From positions 1 through 39,190 of the forward strand of contig RXIW01000029.1 of assembly GCA_003989065.1 (NCBI GenBank): a stretch of 39,190 nt of DNA. The letters run 5' to 3'. Position 1 is the stretch's first letter. Each line of letters starts with the position of its first letter. Positions 24,898 to 33,173 of this stretch are shown here, piece by piece. The position numbers and the translations under genes are program-made. This DNA comes from Candidatus Competibacteraceae bacterium. Lineage in GTDB: Bacteria > Pseudomonadota > Gammaproteobacteria > Competibacterales > Competibacteraceae. Under the pieces are notes generated by a model that worked only from the letters and a program-made list of their open reading frames with translations, was not told the origin of the DNA and did no database searches.

Positions 24898-27393
24898 ATG
24901 CTGCATCGTCTGTCGGTATTTTCCCTTATGCTGGCATGGCTACTGTTGGTTTTCATCATACCGACAGCCGGAGCCGCCACCCTCACCGTCAATACCCTGG
25001 ATGACACGGGTGCCGATAACACTTTGTGTTCGTTGCGGGATGCGATCACGGCGGCGAGTGCCAACCTCAATTATCACGGTTGCACCGGTACCGGTACGAA
25101 TTATGGCGATGACACCATTCGTTTCGATGTCAGCGGCACCATCACCCTCACTAGCTCACTATCCTTCTCCGCTTTCTCTTCTCCTCAGGTGCTCACCATC
25201 GACGGCACAGGGCAGACGATCACCATTAGTGGTGACAACACCTTTCCGATCATGGTGGTATCTTCTAACTTCCAGCTCACGCTGGAGAACTTGCAGGTGA
25301 CGAAAGGCAAGCCCGGCATCATGAATACCGGCAATCTCACCATCACCAACAGTACCTTCTCCGATAATCACTTTGATACCGGCGGCGCTATCTACAACCT
25401 CAACGGCAGCAGCCTCACCGTCACCAACAGCACTTTCTCCAACAATAGCGCTACAGGGATCGGCGGTGGCGCTCTCTTTAACTACGACGGCAGCAGCCTC
25501 ACCGTCACCAACAGCACCTTCTCCAGCAATAGCGCTGGGAGCGGCGGTGGTATTCTCAACTTCAGTGGGGCTATCAACATCACTAGCAGCATTTTCTCCG
25601 AAAATAATGCGGGCACCGGTGGCAGTATTTCCAACCTCGGAACCCTCACCGTCACCAACAGCACCTTCTCCGGCAATCGCACCAACGGCACCATCGTCAG
25701 CGCCGGTGGCAGTATCTACAACACCGGCACTCTCGCTGTCACCAGCAGCACTTTCTCCAATAACAATGCGTTCGGGGCTGGCATCCCCACAGCAGGAGGC
25801 GGTATCAGCAACAATCAAGGCACCCTCACCGTCACCAACAGCACCTTCTCCGGTAACAGCAGCAATGGCTACGGCGGTGGCATCGCCAACGGCAGCACCC
25901 TCACCGTCATCAACAGTACCTTTTCTGGCAATAGTGCCAACGCCAGTTCCGGTGGTAATCTTTTCAATAGCGGAACACTTACCCTGAAGAACACCATTCT
26001 GGCGAATAGCTCATCGGGGGGCGACTGCGCGAGTTCCGGCGGCACGATCAACGCCTCCGGCGCCAATCTGGTGGAGGATGGTACTACCTGCACAATCCCC
26101 GGCAATCTCATCACCGCCGATCCCCAGCTCGGCCCTCTGGCGAACAACGGCGGACCGACCCAGACCATGGCGCTGCCAGCCGGTAGTCCGGCCATCGACG
26201 CGGCGGATAATGCGATCTGTGCCGCCGAGCCCGTCAATCATCTCGATCAACGCGGCGTGACCCGGCCTCAAGGCACCCAATGCGATATCGGCGCCTATGA
26301 ATTCATGCTTACCCCGACCACCACCACGCTCGTGGCCACACCTTCGCCGGCGGTTTATGGCCAGACGGTCACCCTGACCGCCACGGTCAGTCCCAATACC
26401 GCCACCGGCACAGTGAGCTTCCAGGAAAGCGGATCGGCGTTGACGTGCGCCGAAGGCGCACAACCTCGCGCGTTGAGTAGCGGCAGCGCTACCTGCACGG
26501 TCACCGGCGGCTTTGGCGTCGGCTCGCACGCCTTCACGGCGGACTACGGCGGCGACAGCACGTATGCCGCCAGCCAGAGCACGACCAACCTGACCATCAA
26601 TAAAGCCAGCACCACCACCACGATCACCAGCGACAATCCCGATCCCTCGGTCGTGGGTCAAACAGTGACGGTGAACTACGCCGTGATGGTCACTTCACCG
26701 GGAGCGGGCACTCCCACCGGCAACGTCACCGTGAGCGATGGCACCGTCAGCTGTACCGGCACGGTGGCGGCGGGAACCTGCAATCTGACCTTCACCAGCG
26801 CCGGAACCAAAACCTTGACGGCGGCCTACGTCGGCGATGCCAATTTCAATGGCAGCAGTTCCAGCACCGAGAGCCATCAAGTGCTCGCCACCACCGCGCA
26901 AGGCGATGCTGGCGGCGGCACGGTAACGGCCACCATCACCGATGGTACCTGCATCGGCTTCGCCAATAGTCCTCCGCCCAGCTTCTCCGCTGCCCCCACG
27001 CCGCTGCCGACTAGCGTCACTTTCCCCTACGGCGTCTTCGGCTTCACCGCCGTCTGTCCCAGCAACGGGACCGGCACCCTTACCCTCACCCTGACCTATC
27101 CAAAACCTCTGCCAGCCGGAACGCAATATTGGAAATACGGCCCGACCCCGGACAACACCAATCCTCACTGGTATGTGCTGCCCGCCACCATCGCCGGCAA
27201 CACCATCACTGTCACCTTGACCGATGGCGCGTTGGGCGATAGCGACCTCGCCCCCAATGGCACTATCCAAGATCCGGGCGGTCCCGGCGTGTCCAGCACA
27301 ACGGGGATTCCCACTCTGAGCGAATGGGCGCTGCTGATCTTCACCGCGCTATTCGGCGGCCTGCTCTGGCAGGCGCGGCGACGCTTCAGCTGA
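24898..27393 (+). CDS. Large repeat-rich surface protein with IPTL-CTERM sorting signal
   Basis: 831 residues. The signal peptide is residues 1-26 (ending AGAAT). It then has a CSLRDAI motif (residues 44-50) and a right-handed beta-helix of about nine repeats (near 145-375) built on LTVTNSTFSGNSA-like units. A segment with GGPTQTMALPAGSPAID and CDIGAYEF resembles the choice-of-anchor Q region. Two Ig-like repeats follow (about 470-660), then a block with VLPATIAGNTITVTLTDG and NGTIQDPGGPG like choice-of-anchor U. The end is IPTLSEWA, a hydrophobic helix and RRRFS, the IPTL-CTERM signal recognised by exosortase XrtH. It should be cell-surface attached or processed, with an adhesin-like role. 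No exosortase gene is in the window. Confidence 0.9.
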   Translation: MLHRLSVFSLMLAWLLLVFIIPTAGAATLTVNTLDDTGADNTLCSLRDAITAASANLNYHGCTGTGTNYGDDTIRFDVSGTITLTSSLSFSAFSSPQVLTIDGTGQTITISGDNTFPIMVVSSNFQLTLENLQVTKGKPGIMNTGNLTITNSTFSDNHFDTGGAIYNLNGSSLTVTNSTFSNNSATGIGGGALFNYDGSSLTVTNSTFSSNSAGSGGGILNFSGAINITSSIFSENNAGTGGSISNLGTLTVTNSTFSGNRTNGTIVSAGGSIYNTGTLAVTSSTFSNNNAFGAGIPTAGGGISNNQGTLTVTNSTFSGNSSNGYGGGIANGSTLTVINSTFSGNSANASSGGNLFNSGTLTLKNTILANSSSGGDCASSGGTINASGANLVEDGTTCTIPGNLITADPQLGPLANNGGPTQTMALPAGSPAIDAADNAICAAEPVNHLDQRGVTRPQGTQCDIGAYEFMLTPTTTTLVATPSPAVYGQTVTLTATVSPNTATGTVSFQESGSALTCAEGAQPRALSSGSATCTVTGGFGVGSHAFTADYGGDSTYAASQSTTNLTINKASTTTTITSDNPDPSVVGQTVTVNYAVMVTSPGAGTPTGNVTVSDGTVSCTGTVAAGTCNLTFTSAGTKTLTAAYVGDANFNGSSSSTESHQVLATTAQGDAGGGTVTATITDGTCIGFANSPPPSFSAAPTPLPTSVTFPYGVFGFTAVCPSNGTGTLTLTLTYPKPLPAGTQYWKYGPTPDNTNPHWYVLPATIAGNTITVTLTDGALGDSDLAPNGTIQDPGGPGVSSTTGIPTLSEWALLIFTALFGGLLWQARRRFS
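25333..26010 (+). repeat. Tandem-like coding repeats in the beta-helix region
   Basis: About nine imperfect units coding for variants of LTVTNSTFSxNSA, separated by variable glycine-rich stretches. The 18-base core CTCACCGTCACCAACAGC occurs exactly at 25414, 25498, 25645 and 25825, so similarity is at DNA level, not only protein level. Spacings of 84, 147 and 180 bases are all multiples of three. Such repeats can recombine and change the length of the helix. Confidence 0.8.
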
Positions 27394-27408
27394 CTCTCAA
27401 ATGCCTCT

Positions 27409-27446
27409 CCCGCATCCCTCGCCCAGCAAAGGCGAGGAATGCGGGG
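27409..27446 (+). terminator. Long GC-rich hairpin after the IPTL-CTERM gene
   Basis: CCCGCAT-C-CCTCGCC pairs with GGCGAGG-A-ATGCGGG: fourteen base pairs with one C-A mismatch and a seven-base loop (CAGCAAA), starting 16 bases after the stop codon at 27393. The following bases GAAATT do not make a U-run. It probably ends or protects the surface-protein mRNA. It also resembles the CCTCTCCC-type dispersed repeats of many proteobacteria. Confidence 0.5.
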
Positions 27447-27493
27447 AAATTGAGGCTACAACGCAACCATGGGAAGGAAGCTACCGCAACTGC

Positions 27494-28588
27494 TCAGGTC
27501 AGCGCCGGATAATCGGCGTAGCCCTTCTCACCGCCCTGGTAGAAGGTATCCGGATCGGGCGCGTTCAGCGCCGCTCCCTGGCGGAATCGTTCCGGCAGAT
27601 CGGGATTGGCGATGAACAGCTTGCCGAACACCACGGCATCGCAACGATCCTCCGCCAGCCACTGCTCGGCCTGGGCTTGATCGAAACCGCCGTTGGACAG
27701 CAACGCCGCCCGGCACAGCGGATGGAAATGGCCGGCCACATCGGCGATTCCGCCCACCACCCCATCCAACTGGTTCGGCATGAACGGCTCGGTCAGATGC
27801 ACATACGCCAGCGGATAATCGTTGGCGCGGCGGATCAGGGATTCGAACATCGGCACGGTATCCTCATCCACCGTCATGCCATGAATCCCGTTCATCATCG
27901 GATTGAGCCGGATCCCGACTCGCTCGTGCGGCAGCTCTCGACCCACCGCATCCAGCACTTCGAACAGAATCCGACCCCGATTTTCATGGGAGCCGCCATA
28001 TTCGTCGGTGCGAGTGTTGGAACAGCGGGCAAAGAATTGGTGAAACAGATAGCCATTGGAAGAGTGGATCTCGACTCCGTCGAAACCAGCTTCCACCGCA
28101 TGGCGTGCGCCATGCTGGAAGTCGACGACGATGTCGGCGATCTCTTCTCGGCTCAGAGCGCGCGGTGCGACGGTCGGTTTCATGCCCTCGGGGGAAAACA
28201 TCTGCCAATTGGGATTGATCGCCGAAGGCGCCACCGGCGGTTCGCCATCATGGAAATCCGGCAACGACAAGCGTCCGCAGTGCCACAACTGGCAGACGAT
28301 CAAACCACCGGCCTGATGCACAGCATCGGTCACCTGCCGCCAGCCATCCACCTGCGCCTCCGACCAGATACCAGGCGTATAGGGATAGCCCCGCCCCTGA
28401 GCCGATACGATCGTCCCCTCGGAAACGATCAGGCCCGCACTGGCGCGCTGGGCATAATAACGCGCCATCAACGCTGTCGGAGCCGCTTCCGGATTATCCG
28501 CCCGGCAACGGGTCAGCGGCGCCATGATGATGCGATTCTTCAGCGCCAGCGCGCCCAGCTGGACCGGATCAAACAGTTTCGATGCCAT
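27494..28588 (-). CDS. nemA: Old Yellow Enzyme family ene-reductase (N-ethylmaleimide reductase-like)
   Basis: 364 residues, the normal length. It is an FMN-binding TIM barrel: LFDPVQLGALALKNRIIMAPLTRCRA at the start, the active-site H175 and N178 with Y180 in EIHSSNGY, then NTRTDEYGGS and the phosphate-binding VVFGKLFIANPDLPERF. It would reduce activated C=C bonds or nitro groups with NAD(P)H. SSNGYLFHQF replaces the more usual GANGYL(I/L)DQF, a small deviation near the active site. The gene is divergent from the SulP transporter. AAGGTGG before the ATG serves as the ribosome site. The natural substrate is unknown, and the gene symbol is by family resemblance. Confidence 0.85.
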   Translation of the reverse strand: MASKLFDPVQLGALALKNRIIMAPLTRCRADNPEAAPTALMARYYAQRASAGLIVSEGTIVSAQGRGYPYTPGIWSEAQVDGWRQVTDAVHQAGGLIVCQLWHCGRLSLPDFHDGEPPVAPSAINPNWQMFSPEGMKPTVAPRALSREEIADIVVDFQHGARHAVEAGFDGVEIHSSNGYLFHQFFARCSNTRTDEYGGSHENRGRILFEVLDAVGRELPHERVGIRLNPMMNGIHGMTVDEDTVPMFESLIRRANDYPLAYVHLTEPFMPNQLDGVVGGIADVAGHFHPLCRAALLSNGGFDQAQAEQWLAEDRCDAVVFGKLFIANPDLPERFRQGAALNAPDPDTFYQGGEKGYADYPALT

Positions 28589-28594
28589 GAATTG

Positions 28595-28610
28595 ACCACC
28601 TTAAGGAGGT
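28595..28610. promoter_or_regulatory. Imperfect palindrome just upstream of the ene-reductase start
   Basis: ACCACCTTAAGGAGGT is a 16-base palindrome with one mismatched symmetric pair, centred on CCTTAAGG. It includes the ribosome-binding sequence of the ene-reductase gene, so a regulator bound here would block both transcription and translation. It may instead reflect the Shine-Dalgarno sequence alone. Confidence 0.3.
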
Positions 28611-28756
28611 TGCAAATTGCCTGAAGCGGATCAAAACCCGCGCCCGACGCTTAAAGCGCCATGCACGGCGTGACTTGCGAGCCGCAATTCTATACTTGGC
28701 TTTGCCAGCCTCTGCAATCACCGACCACTTCGAACAGGGAACGCGGCGCCGCCCCA

Positions 28757-30913
28757 ATGATGAAACGCTCGACCGATCTTCTTTCCGACCTGCGCGGTAG
28801 CCTGGTCGCCGCTGCCGTCGTGCTGCCGCAAGCCACTGCCTTCGGCGTGACCGCCTTCGGCCCCTGGCTGGGCGCTGCATCGGGGGCGCTGACCGGGCTG
28901 ACCGGCGCTATCCTGCTGCTGCTCATATCCGGTAGTGTCGGCGGCGCCATCGGCCTGATCAGCGGACCCAGCGGACCCAGCATGGCCTTGCTGGTCGGCA
29001 CTGCAGCTCTGCTCACCGGCAGCGGCCTGGCCCCTGCCGCCATCGCGCCCGCCCTGTTTATCGTGACCCTCCTTGCGGGGCTGTTGCAGTTACTGATCGC
29101 CTTCGCCGGCGGCGGTCGCCTGATGAAATACATCCCCTACCCGGTCATCGCCGGTCTGACCACCGGCACCGGTCTGCTGATGATCCGCTCCCAGCTCAAT
29201 CCGCTGCTCGGCATCCCGCACCACGGGCTATGGTCCGGCTGGCACTGGCTACCGCTGGTGGTGGCGCTGACGGCGTTCGTCATCGCCCGCTACGCCAGCC
29301 GGTTCCTGCCGGGCATTCCCGGTCCGATCGTGGGTCTGCTCGGCGGCACCGCACTGTTTCAACTCATGCTGGCACTGACTGATCTGCCAGCCGCCCCGCC
29401 CCATTGGGTCATCGGCGCTCTGCCCGGTCTGACTGCGCTGCACAGCCTGGCGCTCACCCCCTCCGCCATCGACTGGGATGCCCTGCCGTGGCCATTGCTG
29501 CTGCAAGCCGCCTTCGCCCTGGCGGTCCTGTCCTCTCTGAACACCCTGCTGACCGCGGTGCTGGCCGACACCGCCACCGGGCAGCGCCACCATGCCGCTC
29601 GCGAGTTGCGGGCGCAGGCCATCGGCCAGATCGCGGTCGGATTGCTCGGCGGTATGGCCGGTTCGGCCAGCGTGAACGGGACCATGACCGCCGTCCAGGC
29701 CGGTGCGCGGCGCTGGGCGCCTCTGACCACCGGTCTGCTTCTGTTGGGGCTGCTGCTGTTCTCCGGCCCGGTCAGCCAATGGCTGCCGACCAGCGCCCTG
29801 GCCGGGATCATCGTCGCCTCGGCCCTCAATCTGGTGGAAAAAGACATTCTGGCCTGGGTCCGCCGCCGCCAGACCCGCGTCGATGCGGCGGTCGCCCTGC
29901 TGGTCACCGGCGTCACGGTTGGCTACGACCTGATGATTGCGGTGCTGGTCGGGCTGGCCATCGCCATCCTGCTGTTCATCCGCGCTCAGAGCCGGGTGCC
30001 GGTCATCCACCGCCGCCTGACCGCCGTCGAACGGCCCTCGGTGCGACAACGGCCGGTGGAACAGGCCGAATTGCTGGCTCGCCACGGCAACCGGATCATT
30101 CTGTACCAGTTGCGCGGCATCCTGTTCTTCGCCAAGACCGATCAGCTGTTCGAGGAGATGTTGCCCGATCTCGACCGGCCAGCCTGGGTGATCCTGCACC
30201 TGCGGCGGGTGATCCAGATCGATCTGTCCAGCGTGCGGCTGTTGCAACAGATCGCAGCCCGCTTGGAAGCTCACGGCGGCGAACTGCTGTTTTGCGATGT
30301 GCGAGAGGATTTGGGGCTGGGCCGGGACGTCGAGCAGACCCTGCGCCGGATCAGCCTGCGATCGGGACGCTTGAACGTCCAGACCTTCGCCAGCACCGAT
30401 CAGGCGCTGGAGTATGCCGAGAATGCCCTGCTGAACACGCTCGGCGTCGCCCCCACGGTGCTGGAGCGACGTATCGACCTGGCGGAAATGGATCTCTGCC
30501 GCGATATGAGTCCTGACGAAATCACCGCATTTGCCGCCGCGCTGCAGCCGCGCGAACTAACGGCCGGCGAGCGCCTGTTCGCCGCTGGCGATCCCGGTGT
30601 GGAGCTGTATCTGGTCCTGCGCGGGCGAGTGGATATTCGGCTGCCGTCCACGGCCGATCGCTACAAGCGCCTGGCGATCTATGGGCCGGGCACCGTGTTC
30701 GGCGAAATCGCCTTCCTCGACCCCGGTCCGCGGGCAGCCGAAGCGGTGGCGGTCCGACCCAGCGAACTGCGGGTACTCCATCGCCACGATTTCAACCGGC
30801 TACGGGACATGCGTCCTGGCGTCGCCATCGCCCTGCTGCTGGCGCTCGGCCGTCTGCAAAGCCGCTCCTTGCGCTGGAGCGCCCTGGAAATCCAGCAGTT
30901 GATTCAATGGTGA
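28757..30913 (+). CDS. SulP anion transporter with STAS and cyclic-nucleotide-binding domains
   Basis: 718 residues from the ATG at 28757 (an adjacent ATG follows); an in-frame ATG at 28661 would add 32 residues without family similarity. The membrane part (about residues 10-400) has ten or more helices and the SulP opening DLRGSLVAAAVVLPQATAFGV with GPSGPSMALLVGTAA. A STAS domain (about 440-555) follows, with LHLRRVIQIDLSSVRLLQQ, where the conserved serine may be phosphorylated. The C-terminal domain (about 575-710) is of the cyclic-nucleotide-binding type, with GERLFAAGDPGVELYLVLRGRVDI and the phosphate-cassette-like GTVFGEIAFLDPGPRAAEAVA. Likely substrates are sulphate, bicarbonate or dicarboxylates. 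Control by a cyclic nucleotide is implied. Confidence 0.9.
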   Translation: MMKRSTDLLSDLRGSLVAAAVVLPQATAFGVTAFGPWLGAASGALTGLTGAILLLLISGSVGGAIGLISGPSGPSMALLVGTAALLTGSGLAPAAIAPALFIVTLLAGLLQLLIAFAGGGRLMKYIPYPVIAGLTTGTGLLMIRSQLNPLLGIPHHGLWSGWHWLPLVVALTAFVIARYASRFLPGIPGPIVGLLGGTALFQLMLALTDLPAAPPHWVIGALPGLTALHSLALTPSAIDWDALPWPLLLQAAFALAVLSSLNTLLTAVLADTATGQRHHAARELRAQAIGQIAVGLLGGMAGSASVNGTMTAVQAGARRWAPLTTGLLLLGLLLFSGPVSQWLPTSALAGIIVASALNLVEKDILAWVRRRQTRVDAAVALLVTGVTVGYDLMIAVLVGLAIAILLFIRAQSRVPVIHRRLTAVERPSVRQRPVEQAELLARHGNRIILYQLRGILFFAKTDQLFEEMLPDLDRPAWVILHLRRVIQIDLSSVRLLQQIAARLEAHGGELLFCDVREDLGLGRDVEQTLRRISLRSGRLNVQTFASTDQALEYAENALLNTLGVAPTVLERRIDLAEMDLCRDMSPDEITAFAAALQPRELTAGERLFAAGDPGVELYLVLRGRVDIRLPSTADRYKRLAIYGPGTVFGEIAFLDPGPRAAEAVAVRPSELRVLHRHDFNRLRDMRPGVAIALLLALGRLQSRSLRWSALEIQQLIQW

Positions 30914-30921
30914 GCCTCGCC

Positions 30922-32733
30922 CTAACCCACCCGAAAATAGGCTTCCCGCTCCGGTAGCTCGACGCCGGTCAGGCGCAGCGGCAACACGCTGTCCAGGGCG
31001 ACGCTGTCGGCCGCCTTGATTCGCACCTCGAACGCCAGTTCGGGAATCAGCGCCAGGCCGCGCGGCATCCGCTTCTCGACCAGCACTCCCTGCCCCTGCC
31101 AGCCCGGATGCTGTTGGAGATAGACCAAAGTCCAATGCTCGCGGGACAGGCGTTCGGCCCGTCGCACGGTCTGGGCCGCCGCTTCCGCTGCGCCGACCCG
31201 CTCGATGATCGCCTGCGCCGCCAACGGCTCGCCTCCCCGCAGCAAAGTCCGCAACTGTTGATGGGCGACCAGATCGAGATAACGCCGCAGCGGGCTGGTC
31301 ACTTGGGCATAGACCTCCAAACCCAAGCCACCATGCGGACCCGGTTGGCCGCTGTACTGGCGCGGCCGCAAGGTGCGGCGCAAGGCGTACATCGCCGCCA
31401 ACCCGCTTGGCTGGCGATCGACGGCGTCGGTCGGGTCCTGGGTGGTGAATGGAAACGGCAAGCCACGGGCCAAGGCAAAGCGGGCGGCCGCCTCGCCGGC
31501 CATCACCATCGCCTCGGTGACCAGCATCCGACTGCGCAAGCGTGGCAGCGGCGTGATCGCAACCCGACCATCGCTCACCTGCATCTTCACTTCCGGCAGG
31601 TCGATGAACACCGCGCCGTTGGTCCGTCGGCGTGCCTGATGGCGTTCGGCCAGCTGGAACAGGCTGCGGAACGGCTCCTCGTCCAACCGCGTCTCCACCT
31701 CCCGATACGTCAGCCGCTGCACCCGCACCCAGCTCGGCGCGATCTCCACATCCATCACCACGCCCGCTTCGTCCAGCGTCAGGCCGAACGACAAGGCCGG
31801 CGAAATCTCGGTCAAGCCCAGCCCCAGCCGTGGAATGGCGTCCTCGGCCAGCATCGGCACGGTGGTTTCCGGCAGATACAGGGTAGCCCCCCGCGCTCGC
31901 GCTTCCAGATCGCCGGGACTGTCCGGCGTCAGCAAGGCCGCTGCATCGGCGACATGGACCCACAGTCGGTTGCCGTCCAGGCCGATCGCGTCGTCGGGAT
32001 CGAGGTTACCCTCGTCGTCGATGGCGTAGGCCGACAGACCGGTCAAATCGAGCCGGGGCTCGTCCGGCAACGGGGGCAAGCTTATCGACGGCAGGGTCAA
32101 CGATACCCCGATCCGCTGCGGCCAGGGATTGGTCATGCCGTCCCAGCGTCCCAATCGCAACAGCAAGGCATGAGCGCTGGTCGGATTCTGGTCGCAGTCG
32201 AGCGCCTGCATCACCCGGCTTTGCTCGCGCTGGCCCAGTGCGACCTCTTCGATCTCGCCCAGATAGGGCGCATCCTCCGCCACGCAGCGACCGAGCTTGG
32301 CCCGCTGCAGGAATCCGGTCCATGCCTGCCGTTCGGCGGCCTTGGCCTCGCGAGCCGCCCGCTCCTGCGCCACACCGGCTAATGGCCGTGCGTTGATCGC
32401 CTCCGGCGTGCCTTGAAAGTACAGCCCCTCGTCCACCAGCCGCCAAGTCGCCCAAGCCGTGGCAGGGGTATAAACTCCGTAGATCAGATCGGCCAATTCA
32501 GGCAAACTGGTCTGGCCTCCGTCCAGCAGCTCGCACGCAGCTTCCACCTCGCCTGTCGGCGCTTGCAAGCTGCGCACATTGCTCAGAGGGCCCGGATGCA
32601 ACAACGTCACGTCCTTGGGGCGCACCCGCAACGACCGGCCATCGTCCAATTCGATGTCCAGCTTGTCGCCGACAGCGGCCACCCGGGCCGGGCTATTCTT
32701 GTACAGCACCAGACTGTTTTGCGGGATGCTCAT
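30922..32733 (-). CDS. RNB-domain exoribonuclease (RNase II family)
   Basis: 603 residues from the ATG at 32733; the frame also opens with a TTG at 32751. A short N-terminal beta domain (MSIPQNSLVLYKNSPARVAAVGDKL region) is followed by a helical part and the RNB catalytic core. The metal-binding aspartates lie in AIDDEGNLDPDDAIG, matching the RNase II active site, and the later conserved TSPLRRYLDLVAHQQL is present. The C-terminus is only about 70 residues after the core and has a small S1-like fold. It should degrade single-stranded RNA from the 3' end. It converges with the SulP gene with a gap of eight bases. It is shorter than Escherichia coli RNase R and lacks that enzyme's lysine-rich tail. 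Confidence 0.88.
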   Translation of the reverse strand: MSIPQNSLVLYKNSPARVAAVGDKLDIELDDGRSLRVRPKDVTLLHPGPLSNVRSLQAPTGEVEAACELLDGGQTSLPELADLIYGVYTPATAWATWRLVDEGLYFQGTPEAINARPLAGVAQERAAREAKAAERQAWTGFLQRAKLGRCVAEDAPYLGEIEEVALGQREQSRVMQALDCDQNPTSAHALLLRLGRWDGMTNPWPQRIGVSLTLPSISLPPLPDEPRLDLTGLSAYAIDDEGNLDPDDAIGLDGNRLWVHVADAAALLTPDSPGDLEARARGATLYLPETTVPMLAEDAIPRLGLGLTEISPALSFGLTLDEAGVVMDVEIAPSWVRVQRLTYREVETRLDEEPFRSLFQLAERHQARRRTNGAVFIDLPEVKMQVSDGRVAITPLPRLRSRMLVTEAMVMAGEAAARFALARGLPFPFTTQDPTDAVDRQPSGLAAMYALRRTLRPRQYSGQPGPHGGLGLEVYAQVTSPLRRYLDLVAHQQLRTLLRGGEPLAAQAIIERVGAAEAAAQTVRRAERLSREHWTLVYLQQHPGWQGQGVLVEKRMPRGLALIPELAFEVRIKAADSVALDSVLPLRLTGVELPEREAYFRVG

Positions 32734-32871
32734 CTTGATCCATCGAGGCAAGGAGGGCGATGAATCGCCTGCCGTTCGGAGCGGTGCGCGGCTTGGGAAG
32801 CGCGCCGCCGTTCCGGGATAATGCGACCCTTCCCGATTAAAGATCGGAGTCGCGAAACGACCAAAAACCCT
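32734..32871. other. Upstream part of the rnb-pccB divergent region
   Basis: Leader of the minus-strand ribonuclease gene. No gene is visible, and the open frames here are short and unsupported. It ends at the bidirectional TATAAT element described next. Confidence 0.35.
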
Positions 32872-32879
32872 ATTATAAT
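32872..32879. promoter_or_regulatory. Bidirectional -10 element between the ribonuclease and pccB
   Basis: ATTATAAT gives a perfect TATAAT on both strands (plus 32874-32879, minus 32877-32872). Neither has a good -35 at 16-18 bases, so activator help or a different start is possible. It is the strongest -10 match in the 440-base divergent region. Confidence 0.4.
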
Positions 32880-32894
32880 TGGTGCGGTTAACGC

Positions 32895-32921
32895 AAGCGG
32901 CGGCGCAACGGTGCCGCTTTT
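32895..32921 (+). terminator. Stem-loop with short U-run in the pccB leader
   Basis: AAGCGGC (32895-32901) pairs with GCCGCTT (32913-32919) around an eleven-base loop, ending in TTTT. It lies just downstream of the plus-strand TATAAT and 250 bases before pccB, so transcripts starting there could be attenuated. No leader peptide or antiterminator was identified. Confidence 0.35.
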
Positions 32922-33125
32922 CAAGCAGACCATTAAAATTGAAAAAAAATAGATTCTTAGAGCCGAATTCCCGAATCGCCGCCTCTCTTCACGCGGCCCG
33001 CCCCTGGCGCTATCCGGGGTTTCACCATTTCAGCGCGGGCGAAACGGACGAATGCCCGACCCCACCTGTCCACTCACCCTCGTCCCGGCCGTCCAGGCTT
33101 CGAGGATCTGTCCCCCAGCTTTTGG

Positions 33126-33140
33126 CGCCGATGATCGGCG
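33126..33140. promoter_or_regulatory. Perfect palindrome upstream of pccB (candidate operator)
   Basis: CGCCGAT-G-ATCGGCG, two seven-base arms around one base, sits inside a larger GGCGCC...GGCGCC pair and ends 33 bases before the pccB ATG. The one-base centre rules out a useful RNA hairpin from these arms alone and suits a dimeric DNA-binding protein. The regulator is unknown. Confidence 0.4.
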
Positions 33141-33173
33141 AATGGCGCCTGTATCAGTAAGGAGAGAGCGTTT

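Noticed and set aside
24535-24906. Possible 123-codon minus-strand gene before the IPTL-CTERM gene
   Set aside because: No recognisable domain, no Shine-Dalgarno site, and it overlaps the start of the next gene. A decayed gene remains possible.
25333-26010. Possible CRISPR array
   Set aside because: The repeats are in frame, imperfect, unevenly spaced and code for beta-helix units; there are no uniform spacers and no cas genes.
27401-28624. Plus-strand open frame of 407 codons over the ene-reductase gene
   Set aside because: Antisense to a well conserved Old Yellow Enzyme; composition is that of a shadow frame.
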